DNA of 64,000 bases, taken from positions 192,720,052 through 192,784,051 of the forward strand of contig CP136067.1 of the NCBI GenBank assembly GCA_032622095.1, written 5' to 3'. Every line of letters begins with the position of its first letter. Within the stretch, counting starts at the first letter, position 1. Under the pieces are notes generated by a model. It searched no databases and was not told the origin of the DNA. It saw nothing but the letters and a program-made list of their open reading frames with translations. Below, in pieces: positions 35,053-47,471 of the stretch. The position numbers were made by a program, and so were the translations under genes. The DNA is from Siphonodentalium dalli. Its lineage: Eukaryota > Mollusca > Scaphopoda > Gadilida > Siphonodentaliidae.

Positions 35053-37060
35053 CACCTTCATCAGCATCACCATCATCATCACCATCATCATCATCATCAC
35101 CACCACCATCATCACCATCATTATCATCATTATCATTATCATCATCATCATCATCATCATCATCATGATCACCATCATCATCATAATCACCACCACCATC
35201 ATCACCATCATTATCATCATTATCATTTTCATCATCATCATCATCATCACATTCATCATCATCACCACCACCACCACCACCATCATCACCATCATCATCA
35301 TTATCACCTTGATCATCATCACCACCATCATCACCATATTCGTCATCATCATCATCATCATCATCACCTTCATCATCATCATCATCATCATTATCATTAC
35401 CATTATCATCATCTCACTATCATCATCATCATCATCACCTTCATCATCATCACCACCATCATCATCATCATCATCACCTTCATCATCATCACCATCATCA
35501 TCACCGCCATCATCATCACCACCACCATCATCATCACCATCACCATCGTCGTCATCATCGTCACCTTAATCCTCATCATCATCATCATCACCATCATCAT
35601 TATGATCATCATCATTATTATCATTACCATCATCATCATCTCACTATCATCCTCATCATCCTCATCATCACGTTCATCATCATCATCATCATCATCATCA
35701 CCATCATCTCACTATCATCATCGTCATCATCATCATCTCACTATCATCATCGTCATCATCATCATCTCACTATCATCATCGTCATCATCATCATCTCACT
35801 ATCATCATCATCATCCTCATCATCACGTTCATCATCATCATCATCATCTCACTATCATCATCGTCATCATCATCATCATCATCATAATCATCATCATCAC
35901 CATCATCATCTCACTATCATCATCGTCATCATCATCATCATCATCTCACTATCATCATCATCACCATCATCATCTCACTATCATCATCGTCATCATCATC
36001 ATCATCATCATCGTCATCTCGCTATCATCATCGTCATCATCATCATCATCATCTCACTATCATCATCGTCATCATCATCATCATCATCATCACCATCATC
36101 ATCTCACTATCATCATCGTCATCATCATCATCATCGCCTTCATCATCATCATCATCATCACCATCATCACCACCTTCATCATCCTCACCACCATCACCAT
36201 CATCATCACCATCATCATCGTCATCATCATCATCATCATCATCATCGCCTTCATCATCATCATCATCATCATCACCTTCATCAGCATTATCATCATCATT
36301 ATCATTATCATCATCATTATCATTACCATCATCAGCTCAGCATCATCATCATCACCTTCATCACCTCCATCATCACCATCATCATCATCATCATCATCAT
36401 AATCATCATTATCATCATCATCATCATCGTCGTCGTCGCCGCCGCTTTCCTCATCGTCCCCATTACTCATCAGCATCGTCGTCGTCACAATCCTCATCGT
36501 CCCATTTACTCATCATCAATACCATCGTCGTCAGTGTTTACGTCACCATTATCGGTATCATCATCATTTTCATTATCATCACTATCACGCAATCATCATA
36601 ATCGTCAACGTACTCGCCAATTCGTCATCATCATCACCGTGGTCATCACCACCGCCATCATCACCATCATCATCATCATTATCACCATCATTATCACCAT
36701 CATCATCACCATGTCGTCATCATCATCACCATTCATTCATTCATCATCATCATCATAATCATCATCACCATTCATTCATTCATCATCATCATAATCATCA
36801 TCATCATTCATTCAGTAACAGCATCATCAGCACCATCATTCATTCATTCATTATCATCATCATCATCATCATCATCATCATCGTCATTCATTCATTCATT
36901 CATTCATTCATTCATTCATTCATCATCATCATCATTATCGTCATCATCATCATTATCACCATCACCATCATCATCACCATCATCATCATTATCACCATCA
37001 CCATCATCATCATCATCACCATCATCATCACCATCATCATTCATCAGATTGAGATGTTTC
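34670..37060. repeat. 2.4 kb (ATC)n satellite
   Basis: Nearly pure ATC/CAT trinucleotide repeat over about 2.4 kb with ordered interruptions. Between about 35700 and 36120 a higher-order unit containing TCTCACTATCATCATCGTC recurs every 30-70 bp. From about 36720 to 36920, (ATTC)n tracts alternate with ATC. The long open frames (poly-His, poly-Ile, poly-Ser on +; poly-Met, poly-Asp on -) follow from the triplet period and are not genes. Confidence 0.95.
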
Positions 37061-37331
37061 GCGCAGTCGAATCTTTGCCTACATGCACAGCGTGGGTCAC
37101 TCATTCGGTGATCAGAGGATTAAATTGTTCATCTTCGCTACAAGTTTCGTATGCTATTCTTTGTACACAAGACTTCTAAACGGCTTGGATGACCATGTAC
37201 GTCGAATGATCACGTGAGCCATGTGACCTCCGTTGGCAATGGTAACACGCATTACAAGTTGCACGTACGTGTATCTCAACCTGGCTAATGTATCATGTGT
37301 AAACAATATATATTCTCCCCACAAATATCTT
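37061..37331. other. Non-coding spacer
   Basis: Nothing recognised. Confidence 0.3.
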
Positions 37332-37743
37332 TTAAAGGCCCATTTAATTTTCTAGTCACCGATTATTTTTTTTATAATGCCTTGATATACGGTTTTAATA
37401 ACAATTTATGGCATCAAATATAATTAAAATACTATAATTAATCACCTTTTGGAACGTCTTTGTCTCAGCGGTGCCCATAGAGTAATAGAAAATAGCTGAA
37501 ATTATAGAAACATTTCCCCCGTCTCGCTCCTAGAATGCAACAGAATTCAAATTAAGATATAAAGTTATTCCCCTTCCATTGAAAATAATACACCTTGCAC
37601 TGCAATTCAGATGAAAGTTAAGCAAAAACACGTCGACACCTCAACAAAAACATGTTCACAGTTTATTACACCGGATAAGTTGACAATACAATATTTTTGA
37701 GCTTCCCCTGATCTGGGGGTTCGAAAATTAAGTGGGCCTTTAA
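37332..37743 (+). mobile_element. MITE family L, copy L1
   Basis: TTAAAGGCCCATTTAATTTTC at the left (first 16 bases matched by the inverse of the right end AAATTAAGTGGGCCTTTAA). A diverged inverted copy lies at about 46531-46940 and a partial one at 46249-46530; shared blocks include ATTCCCCTTCCATTGAAAAT and CACCGGATAAGTTGA. No coding. Confidence 0.7.
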
Positions 37744-37944
37744 CAAAAAAAGCAATATGAGATAAAATGAGTGCGCGAAGGATGGGAGAGATGATCAGAG
37801 ATGGTAAGAGAGGGTTTAACAACAAGATCAATGGCTTTATTTTAAAGTCATCTTCTCATTATTTTCTAATTTGGTAATTAATCGGGTAATGGGTCGGGAA
37901 GGTAGAAGTTAAAGGGTAATGGGTCGGGAAGGTAGAAGTTAAAG
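37744..37944. other. Spacer, short direct repeat
   Basis: GGGTAATGGGTCGGGAAGGT occurs twice (about 37883 and 37914). Confidence 0.5.
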
Positions 37945-38421
37945 TTAAAGGTACTCAACCCGTAAAGAGGGTCCCCATCTCAACAGATTCCAACAACAAC
38001 AATCCGATCAGAGGGTCCTATATTACTATTTCTTTGGCTTTGGGGGTAAAAAATATTTGATTCGAGTCGAGGAACCCATCAAACAAAGCTCAGAGTTATT
38101 AGATATTGATTTTTCAAATTTGTTATGTTCTCGAGATGAGTACTAATAACTGCCGTAATCTGCTCTGGATGTGTACTCCAAATCTATTCAAACAGACAAG
38201 GATGAATAACTCTAAAATCAAGTGGTAATTTTAACGAAATTTTGACTGAGTTCTGGGCCAGATAGTATTCCCGATAATGAAAAATAATAGATTTCTAAAA
38301 TCGATATCTAACAAATCTGAGCTTTGATGGGTGACTTCCTCGACTCGAATCAAATATTTTTGACCCCCGAAGCCATTGAAATAGTAATTGAGAGGAGTTT
38401 TATCGGGTTGAGTACCTTTAA
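37945..38421 (+). mobile_element. MITE family D, copy D8 (full length)
   Basis: TTAAAGGTACTCAACCCG to CGGGTTGAGTACCTTTAA, both ends well preserved. It has the D1-type centre (GTACTAATAACTGCCGTAAT, CAAACAGACAAGGATG) in opposite orientation to D1. Confidence 0.8.
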
Positions 38422-39488
38422 ATGTGTTCGCATTTTTCGTTAATTTCGAAGAAATTTACAGCTAATATCCCAGAGCAGCAGTTCCGGCACACAGTTTCAA
38501 ACGTAATTATGAAGAGTTAATCCACCTTTAAATTTGGCACAGAAGTCCATAAGGACATACTGACTTTGATCAATATATCCTCTGCGTACTCTTGTACCGG
38601 ATAATTATGTCACGTGCAATTCATTTGTTGACACCATCACAAGTGATGTGTCCACACCATTAAGGCGATGCCAGAAAGGATAGTATGGGAGTGGAAATAG
38701 TGTATATATGTCACGTGTCGGGAGAAATGGTTGGATTTAATTTGTGCTTCAATTCACTTACAGCATGGTCACGAAAATACGATTACTATAAATCAAAGTA
38801 CCGTAAGAATATTCCAAGAGAAACAAACAGTTTGATTAATTTTGTCACAAGGGAGGAAGGGCATGATATTTGAGATGTTTAGATAAGATAAACGTAAACA
38901 ACTCATTTCTAGAATCTACAGACTACAACTGTCCATATCTGCAGCAGAAAGTACATCTACTTTGAAATTGAAATAGAATCCGCATATAATTAAGCTCATA
39001 TTAAAGTCCGCAAAACATGTATCGCAGAGAATAGCTGTCGCAAAAACAAATAGGACCCCTCGTACACCACCACACACCCCAGTAATCAACTTCTTTGGTA
39101 GTTTCATGTACCCTAATGTCATTATGTGCATTGTTCGGGGAAAATGATGTTAACAACAAATAGTTTGGGTCCAAGAGTACCTACTAGGTCATTGTTGAGC
39201 CTTACTTAGTTTCCAGGGGGAAACGGTCATTCCATATATGTGATATAAATGTGGTTTGATTACAACAGGGGTGTGTCATTTTGTAGGTATTTGATTACTC
39301 TATCCACCGGTAGCCACAAAATATGATGTTGTCATTTATGAAGTTACCAGAGGTCAAAAGGCCACATAAAGGCGATGGAAACACATATAATAGTTTGCGA
39401 GCTGATAGAGTGCCCCAAACTCCATGCAGGGTTTACCTCCATTGATGACTCGGTAAGGAAGTATGACTGGTGCGCTCTGGTAGAGATT
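38422..39488. other. Non-coding DNA, nothing recognised
   Basis: No element ends or supported frames seen. Confidence 0.4.
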
Positions 39489-39954
39489 TATAGGAATCAC
39501 TGAACTAAATGGTTTCCCATAGGCGACAGTGTTAACGTTTCGGCCAAATTCACTGAATTGAAGCATGCAAGCCATACCATGGATGTTTACCCAGCTAGAT
39601 TGACACCAGCTGATCACGAAAACGCAAGAAAAATCATAGGTCATGTGTTTACTTTTTAAAATAAATCCCCAAGTCTACGACAGGGCTATCTCACAGCCAA
39701 ATTTGATCTGGAAAAACCCAGGACTACAGCAGCTAGTTAAATAAATTTCCCGCTCACAAAAATCCATTCCCCCATTCATTCACCAGTTTAAATTATTTAG
39801 ATATTATGTACAAATCAAATAAACGCGATGTCATCCTTTAATAACGTGTCGCATGTATCAGGTGAAGGTCATTCTTCAGTTACCTCCACCTTTAGCATTC
39901 CACGGTGTACTCGCTCCCCGACTCTAGAACACATTTAGCTCCCTGATTCCTATA
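39489..39954 (+). mobile_element. MITE family E, copy E1
   Basis: Starts TATAGGAATCACTGAACTAA and ends with the inverse of TATAGGAATCAGGGAGCTAA. 466 bp. Nearly identical to 40841-41306 (direct) and to 55142-55600 (inverted). The flanks of E1 and E2 differ, so these are independent insertions and not a duplicated block. A TATA or TA target is likely. No transposase. Confidence 0.8.
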
Positions 39955-40840
39955 TATATGTACATGTGTGAAGCACAGCGTTTCTTATAGTATTTTATCA
40001 AAATATAGACCTTACTGAAATCAAAAATGGACTATATCGAGCAGTAGTGGTTTATTTTTCCAATATGAGGCATCCTGAAAATTAGTGTCAATCCTCAAAA
40101 TAAAGCAAAAAAATTAAGATTTTTTTTTTAAATTTTACTAGCTGATGCATCTCGTATAACTGAAGTATGCCCTGATATACCATAATATTACTAAATTGAA
40201 GAGGAAATGTTAATATACACTTTGAGAGCGATATATTGTCCAATTTTAAACACTTTTCATGCAGAATTTGGCAATTTATAATAAACATTTACCAAAATTA
40301 ACAGAAGATTAAAATAAAAAATACTATAATAGCAATATAAAGCAACCATAAGTCAATTTAAATATCTAAACATAATGATACAACATCAGACATAGCATCA
40401 GACATGAAATTTTACCAGATGGCAGGGCATACTGTCTGTTTAACAAACATGCCATGACAATTTTGCACGACAGTAACTCTTGTGGTGATGCCATCACCCC
40501 CCCCCCCCCGACTTGGGGTGGGGCTACGGTCCCCGTTAAGACTACAGGGTGCCGGAAAAGCTTAATTGGGTCAACTGTCACCTTTTCCCAATGGGGGGGG
40601 GGGGCTAACACTCCTCACAATTGTGGGAGAGGGGCTTTAGACCCCCTGACCCCCTAATGGTACCGGAAGTCCATGCAAAATTCCCAGATTTATCACTTTC
40701 TTTACTATCTACAGGCGAATCCATGGGTTTCTTCTTTAAATATGTCCAAAATGTGGTCATTATCATTTGAAAATAAGAAAATATGGAATTAACAACTTAT
40801 CATGGTGAGACGTGAATTTTCGTAAAATTCAAATTTTCCT
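39955..40840. other. Non-coding DNA, C and G tracts
   Basis: C run at about 40497-40509 and G run at 40594-40604, which with GACTTGGGGTGGGG suggest a partly inverted G/C-rich segment. No gene recognised. Confidence 0.4.
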
Positions 40841-41306
40841 TATAGGAATCACTGAACTAAATGGTTTCCCATAGGCGACAGTGTTAACGTTTCGGCCAAA
40901 TTCACCGAATTGAAGCATGCAAGCCATACCATGGATGTTTACCCAGCTAGATTGACACCAGCTGATCACGAAAACGCAAGAAAAATCATAGGTCATGTGT
41001 TTACTTTTTAAAATAAATCCCCAAGTCTACGACAGGGCTATCTCACAGCCAAATTTGATCTGGAAAAACCCAGGACTACAGCAGCTAGTTAAATAAATTT
41101 CCCGCTCACAAAAATCCATTCCCCCATTCATTCACCAGTTTAAATTATTTAGATATTATGTACAAATCAAATAAACGCGATGTCATCCTTTAATAACGTG
41201 TCGCATGTATCAGGTGAAGGTCATTCTTCAGTTACCTTCACCTTTATCATTCCACGGTGTACTCGCTCCCCGACTCTATAACACATTTAGCTCCCTGATT
41301 CCTATA
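40841..41306 (+). mobile_element. MITE family E, copy E2
   Basis: Same length (466 bp) and ends as E1, with only a handful of substitutions (for example ACCTTCACCTTTATC against ACCTCCACCTTTAGC). The small divergence suggests recent activity. Confidence 0.8.
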
Positions 41307-41407
41307 ATGCCCCTCAGTTCTGATTGAAACCATCCTGGGGCCGATTCACGGTACACTATGTGCACCATGTATCGGTCCCGGCCTGGTTTCAATCAGAAAT
41401 GGGCATC
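41307..41407. repeat. Hairpin I, ~37 bp arms
   Basis: ATGCCCCTCAGTTCTGATTG...GGGGCCGAT pairs with ATCGGTCCCGGCC...CAATCAGAAATGGGCAT around a 26-base loop. It abuts the right end of MITE E2. Confidence 0.7.
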
Positions 41408-42269
41408 CCTACACTCCCCATCCCCAGCAATTAACTTCACCCCACTCATTTTCTTCCTTGCTATGTCCCTCAACTTGTATGGCAATGATAACACGAAAAG
41501 TTACTGTGTTGACACTAGATAAGATGGCATCCAACATGGCCGTAATTTTTCTGACGATACAGGGCTCTTTTACTCAGTTTGATGCTAATTATAGAGATGA
41601 AATCTTGCCAAATGTATACAAATGTATATAACAATGTGAAGCTGAGACATAATGTCACCGTTTTAGGCCAAAATTGCCACCGGAAGTGGAAAATATGACT
41701 ATCTTTCACTATTGTACATGCATGCAGTAAGTCTGATCTGGCCGTGTCAATTGAGCGATGGAGCGATGGAGCGATGGGATTATCTTTTGGTTTTCGTGGA
41801 TGTTTCTTCGCGGATGTCTCATTGTTGCAGTATGTAACTTTTATGACCGCGTTAATATTTAGGCATGAAGATCTTGAAGATTTTATTGCAGAACACAATG
41901 CATAATATAATAATAATAACGGCTACTTTCCTGATGAAGTATGTCTCAGTTGGAATGTAGAATAACGGTCGTATTGCGAAGTATCGGGCGTGTATTTCGC
42001 CAGCTTAGTAGCTTTTTGGTCCGCATTTAGAGGCTTTGAGAAAACCTGCAGTTATAAGCCGTAGTTGCATAAATTTGACGGATTAGTTGTTTTTCCGTGG
42101 TGCTGAATTCATGAAACCAATATAATGTATATTATAATTTATATACATGCCTAATAATATGATCTTGAGGGCGTTACCATTTCTGAGAATGGTTTTCTTG
42201 TATATTATGTCCACTGTTTTGTGGTGAGGGAATATCTAACTGCATTGGCTGTGAAATAGTAACACATAA
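41408..42269. other. Non-coding DNA
   Basis: A threefold GAGCGATG repeat at about 41754-41778. No gene recognised. Confidence 0.4.
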
Positions 42270-42405
42270 ATATGTTCCCTGCGTTGTTTGTTCAAAATTA
42301 CATAAAGTTCCCCGTCAGAACATCAAAACGTGTCCATGTTTTAAACTGGTGGAGTATGCTCTTTACGGACGTAGCCAGAGTAGAGATTCCTGACATAATT
42401 TGAAG
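42270..42405. repeat. Foldback family F, half copy
   Basis: TATGTTCCCTGCGTTGT, CATAAAGTTCCCCGTCAGAA, AAACTGGTGGAGTATG and CCAGAGTAGAGATTCCTGAC parallel the right arm of the foldback at 1275-1796, with considerable divergence. Confidence 0.55.
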
Positions 42406-42589
42406 GGCGAACATCTCATGGTCTCTCCATTTAGAATTGTAAAACGGAAACGTACCGATGAATTTCAGATAATCGTAAATTTTATGTTTACTGTCCGGAG
42501 TGAATTATATGTCTGTCTGGTGTATATAGTGGCAACAAATTGTGTTATCTATACTTTCGGTCTCATTTTTATTCCGTGTCCACTATGGT
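42406..42589. other. Non-coding spacer
   Basis: Nothing recognised. Confidence 0.3.
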
Positions 42590-43217
42590 TGTTTATACCC
42601 CCGCAATGAGTTGTCGGGGGTATACTGGTATTAGCTTGTCCGTCCGTCCGTCAGTCTGTCTGTCCGTCCGTCCGTATGTCAGTCCGTGGACACAATTTTG
42701 TCCGGAGTTTTTCTCAGTCGTTTTATGATCATTTTCCGTGAAATTTGGCACATACATCAACCACCATGGGAACCTGCGATTATGACGTCTGTCAGACTTT
42801 TTTTGGTGGAGTTATCCCCCCTTTTTCGACTTAGAAATTTGTTTGAAACATGCATAATTTTGTCCGAGCTTTTATTCCTACATTTTTGGGTTAATTTTTT
42901 TTTAACTTGGCACAGATATTTAGTACCATGGGAACCTGTGCACCTGCGTTTATGACGTATGTCCGACATTGTTTGGTGGAGTTATCCACCTTTTTCGACT
43001 TAGAATTTTTTTCGCAACATGCATAATTTTGTCCGAGCTTTTATTCAGTCAATAAATTTAGGATTAGAGTTAGGGGTTAGGGTTAGGGGGTTTAGGGTTA
43101 GGGTTACCTGTTGACATAATTTCAGTGCCAAATATATGGTAATGGCTACTTCATTCGAATAACATTTTGAATACGGGGGGTATTACTTAGTCCCATCTGG
43201 GACAAGCCCATCTCTAG
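42590..43217 (+). mobile_element. Helitron-like element, family H3, with TTAGGG tract
   Basis: The right end shows GTCCCATCTGGGAC (a 5 bp-stem hairpin), a 10-base spacer and CTAG at 43214-43217 followed by T, the same 3' layout as H1 and H2. The left part has TACCCCCGCAATGAGTTGTC followed by GGGGGTAT (a palindromic end) and a (TCCG/TCTG)n microsatellite at about 42635-42690. The segment TTTGGTGGAGTTATCC...TTTTTCGACTTAGAA is present twice (about 42803 and 42973). A telomere-like tract lies at 43070-43106. The 5' boundary is uncertain. Confidence 0.5.
43070..43106 (+). repeat. Interstitial telomere-like TTAGGG tract
   Basis: GTTAGGGGTTAGGGTTAGGG with slippage variants, about six degenerate units. 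It lies inside the H3 element, so it is probably part of the mobile sequence. Confidence 0.8.
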
Positions 43218-43789
43218 TTTTAAAATAGGAAATGAGCTATTTAACATTTCTGTTAATTGTGCGTTGACACCATCAATTCAAGCAACATCGAAAGCATATT
43301 CAAAGTCAATGAAACCCAAATCAAAAAATTAAATCATAAATAAATATATTGATTAAAACCATTTTAATGGGGGCTTTTTGCTGATAAATTGGTATGAACC
43401 TAATAATATCCTCTTGACTTGTTTTATTATTTCCACAATTTGGAATGGGATAACCGACACAGGGACGACATGGGCGGCGTATTTGGAATGGGATACCGAC
43501 CAGGGACCACGTGACCGGCGTATTTTGGGTCCGGTTGTCCCGATTTTCCGTATCGGGTTCTACTATGTTTTGATTAAACACAAATATAAAGTTTTATAAT
43601 AATTAAAACAAAGTCAAGAAACACTGAACGTTTCAACACATTTCATACTTGGTGATACATGTTCAATTGCTGGTGATGTCAGAGGTTTCTTAGGGGAACA
43701 TCACGAAACAATGAGGAAATCCCGAGTCGGGTTGATCCTGGGTCGGATGGTCACGCTTCCATTCCGTCGTTGTTTCTGCTTCCGTTATT
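43218..43789. other. Non-coding DNA with a 41-43 bp direct repeat
   Basis: TTTGGAATGGGATAACCGAC and TTTGGAATGGGATACCGACC, each followed by AGGGACnAC and GGCGTATTT, at about 43439 and 43481. No gene recognised. Confidence 0.5.
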
Positions 43790-44113
43790 GTTGTTTTTGT
43801 TGATGCTGTCGTATCTGTTGTTATTGTTGCTGTTTTTAGTGATGATAACAATGATGACGACGATGTCGTCGCCGTTGTTGTTTTTGTTGTTGTAGTGTTC
43901 CTGCTTCCGTTGTTGTCGTTGTTGATGATGTTGTTGCCGTTTTGTGGCGGTTGTAGTGTCCCTGCGCCCGTTGTTGTTCTTTCTGCTTCCGATGTTGTTG
44001 CTGTTGTTGTTCTGGTTCCTTTGTACTTTCTTTCGATGTTGTCTTTGCCGATGCCGTTGCTGCTGCATTTGTTGCTGCTGTCGTTGTTGTTGTTGCTGCT
44101 GGTAATGCCGATA

Positions 44114-44146
<33 letters not shown>

Positions 44147-44420
44147 GTGATGTCGATATTGTTGTTGTTGTTGTTGTTGTCACTGTAGCTGTAGTGTTCC
44201 TGCTTCCGCTGTTCTTTTTGCAACAGCTTTAATCGTTGCAATTGTTGTTCTTGTTGGTGATGATTATGATGATGATGATGATGTTGATAATGATGGTGAT
44301 GATTATGATGATGATAATGATGATGATGATGATGATGTTGTTGTTGTTGTTGGTTGTGGTGGTGGTGGTGGTGGTGGTGGTTGTGGTGGTGGTGGAGGTG
44401 GTGGTGGTGGTAGTAGTATT
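43790..44420. repeat. GTT/GAT/GGT trinucleotide block
   Basis: A mixed trinucleotide satellite: GTT-rich to about 44200, GAT-rich at 44255-44336, GGT-rich at 44352-44410. Minus-strand frames read poly-Asn, poly-Thr and poly-His and are repeat artefacts. Confidence 0.9.
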
Positions 44421-44903
44421 TTATTTTACCCAATTAAAATGTTCGGGTTTGTTCGTTCATCGAGTTAAGAATATAATACACGTGGATGTATGATGTGTAA
44501 GTGTACATGACATGTCGATTTAATCGAGTCCACCCCTTTGTATATCGATTCCTCCGTGCTTTTTGGTGTAACATATACTGGCATGGGTGGGAGTGGAACG
44601 CTACTGCACAGGCTACGAGATTTCCCACGGATGTTCGCATGGGTAGAAAAATTCCGCCATAACATTTTATGATGTTATGACGATGTGACGACACACTAGT
44701 ATCATCATACTGTCATACATCCTTGTTAGTGGTACATATCGTGCAAAACATCTCAATCAGACACTAATTGCACAATTCTAAACAAAACAAATGTACCCGT
44801 TTGGGCAATAGCAAGCATACTCCACAGGTACCTGGAACAAAATGAAACCACTCCCAAATGTACACGCATACCAGAGACTGGTCTACGCTAGACTAATTAA
44901 TAA
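44421..44903. other. Non-coding DNA, nothing recognised
   Basis: No supported frame or element ends. Confidence 0.35.
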
Positions 44904-45037
44904 ATAGAGCATGGCTTGGAGTGAAATACGCCGATATAGTGCATAGTGAGGTTGTGTAGTTCACGACGCGAAGCGGAGTGAACTACACAACCGCACTATG
45001 CACTATATCGGCGTATTTCACGACAAGTCATGCTCTA
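44904..45037. repeat. Hairpin G, ~60 bp arms
   Basis: TAGAGCATGGCTTGGAGTGA...GTGTAGTTCAC pairs almost perfectly with GTGAACTACACAACCGCACT...CAAGTCATGCTCTA, leaving a 13-base loop that itself holds CGCGAAGCG. Only one copy in the window. Likely a small MITE or foldback. Confidence 0.85.
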
Positions 45038-46248
45038 ATTATTATATTGTATCGAACAAATATTTTGATTTAGCAGTAGGAAACTACTATTTTCAACTTT
45101 TACTAAGTTCAGACAATTGATGTTCGCCTTACTGAAGCTGTAATTTGGATCAGCGGCGAAATAACAAGTAGTTTCAGAACAAAGTTTGATGTAGTGTTCG
45201 TTACTATTTTTAGTAGTCAAAACTACATATGCATAGTGCACGATGGGAGAGACTTGAAGGCGTAGTATACAACTACGACTAATAGAGTCGAGTAGCCAAC
45301 CAATCGGAAAGCTTGATTTCAATAACAAAGTCACGTGAGATACAATATATACAACTAAACCATATATAGCAGATAGCATGCGTCTGTATTGGTATTTAGA
45401 TCAGTACAGTCATATACAAACCGGAAGCCGTGGAACAATTCAGAGTTTATCGACTAAACCAAATTAATAAATTAAGCAAAAAGACATGCTTCCATGTGGC
45501 ATACAAATTTCAGTTATAAACAATCTAATCTCTGATACAGTGTTACATATAATATACACAAAAATAATCCAGCGGCTCCCGGCTAACAAAATTCTACACT
45601 TAACAACCTGCGTTAAACCAGAGTTAAAAACCCTTTGTGAAAAGCACTCAGGAAGCATTGAATGTCAAGTGCTATATATATATATACATCTTAATTTTAT
45701 ATGTTATATGACGTTTCGACTTGTCATCTTAAATACATTTAATCTTATAATAATTTATATGCTCAGTTTCATTAAAAAAAACTGTGGTTGGAAATTTGGC
45801 GAAATTTGGAGAAATACACCTGTTCACTCTAGAAGACGCTGCTAAAGTGACTCAATTTACTGATCTCCTTAACTCACTCACTATACTACGTCACAATAGG
45901 CTGCCATTGTGACACCCTTTAATTGAATTACATCTAGCTTATAATACAAAAGCGTGCTAACGCCCGTAAAGTTGTGTTCACCGTATACCGCTTTAGACAA
46001 CAGCTTTGTTACTATTCTACGAAACGTCCAAAAACATACTGTTATGTACTTTTGGGAGGCCATGTGGTTTTGTTCCAGGTATATTCCTGTGGCATACTCC
46101 ACCGGACAACCGTCAACAATCTGGGATTCATGGGATTGCGACGGGGGAGGGCCTGGGGGTGCTTTGTTCCCAACTTTGCTCAAAAATTTCAACAGTTACA
46201 TTTCATGCTTGAGTCAACCTATGTTGGGCACTTCAGCGTGAGAAAAGG
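45038..46248. other. Non-coding DNA, nothing recognised
   Basis: Frames at 45486-45845 and 45954-46252 have no recognisable domains. GTGCTAACGCCCGTAAAG at about 45955 faintly recalls family F. Confidence 0.35.
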
Positions 46249-46530
46249 TTAAAAGCCCACTTAATTTTCGAATGCACATTATACATAATATATTCCATAT
46301 AGATATACCAATTGGAAGAGGAACCAAAAATACATACATTCCATCAGAATACAGAACAGCTGTGGGATATAGGAGTGTCCACCAAGTGATAGAGATTTTG
46401 TCATAATCACCACAAGACTCCCCCGTTTTTTTATATCATAGAATGCATCATAATTCACAACTATGAGATAGAGTTATTCTCCTTCGATTGAGAATAATAA
46501 ACGGGCAGTACAGACCAGATCGAAATTGAA
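46249..46530 (-). mobile_element. MITE family L, partial copy L2
   Basis: Starts TTAAAAGCCCACTTAATTTT, has GTTATTCTCCTTCGATTGAG, and stops where the next L copy begins with the same terminal motif. Confidence 0.5.
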
Positions 46531-46940
46531 GTCCCACTTAATTTTCGAACCCTCAGATCACGTATATGAAATATATGCCATATTATATACCATTTGAAAG
46601 AGGAAGCTCCAAAACATTGTATTATCAACTTATCCGGTGTATAATAAACTGTGAACATATTGTTTTTGTTGAGTTACTGACTTGTTTTTTTCATCTGGAT
46701 TGTAGTTCAAATTGTATTATTTTCAATGGGGGAATAACTCTAAATCTTAAAGATATAGTTATTCCTCTTCCATTGAAAATACATTTTTAGTTTGAATTCT
46801 TTTGCATTCTGGGATTCAAAACGGGGGTAATCTTTATATGATTTCAGCTGTTTTCTATTTCTCTATGGGCACCTTCTGAGACACAGACGTTTCAAATGGT
46901 GATGAATTATAAGATTTTAATCATATTTTATTATCCATCC
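46531..46940 (-). mobile_element. MITE family L, copy L3
   Basis: GTCCCACTTAATTTTCGAAC, CTTATCCGGTGTATAATAAA, TTATTCCTCTTCCATTGAAA, TCTATGGGCACCTTCTGAGA: the inverse of L1 over nearly its full length. The right terminal repeat is decayed. Confidence 0.6.
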
Positions 46941-47299
46941 CTTAACTAACACCATTTCCGATTGGGCACAAGCCGCCACATGATAGTCCTGGAAAAAGTC
47001 GTATTGCACTCCCGAAAGTCATGCATATTGGACTCCCGACTGTACAATATCACTTTTTTATTGGGACTAGTGACGTTACGAATTAACTCAATTGCGAAAT
47101 GAATCGGTGAAATTGTGACGCGCGCGCAACACTGATGGATTTTAGCAGAGTTTTTGTTCTCACTTTCGTGTTTACTTTTCCAAATCATGCTTTCTGATGA
47201 TCAATATACATGCTTTTATAGAGAATTAAGTGCCGACAAATACCAAAAATAACCACAAAAGTTTTATTCCCAAAATTTTGATAAACATACAGATGGATA

Positions 47300-47471
47300 A
47301 TAAAATGTCATTATACAATGTTGTCTACAGTATGAGTTTTTCTTGTACTCGTCCAGGTTGTGGTGAAAAGTCACATTGGACTCGACACTGGCGTGGCTCG
47401 TCCAATAAGACTTTTCACCACAACCTGGACTCGTACAAGAAAAACACACACTGTGTAATGACATTTTTAGA
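47300..47471. repeat. Hairpin H, ~70 bp interrupted arms
   Basis: The inner arms 47336-47380 (GTTTTTCTTGTACTCGTCCA to CACATTGGA) and 47401-47445 pair closely around a 20-base loop. An outer pair (AAAATGTCATTATACA and inverse) is separated on the left by a ~14-base insertion. Confidence 0.75.

Noticed and set aside
34897-36402. 501-residue open frame (poly-His, poly-Ile, poly-Ser) and similar frames in the same block
   Set aside because: It is the translation of an ATC trinucleotide satellite; a period of three keeps all frames open.
39354-39644. Minus-strand frame of 96 residues, with a relative on the plus strand at 55445-55753
   Set aside because: Both are readings of MITE E, on opposite strands because the copies are inverted; no domain.
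43070-43106. True telomere or chromosome fusion point
   Set aside because: Only about six degenerate units, embedded in a dispersed repeat.
43690-44433. 247-residue minus-strand open frame rich in Asn, Thr and His
   Set aside because: Translation of the GTT/GAT/GGT repeat block; no domain, no start context.
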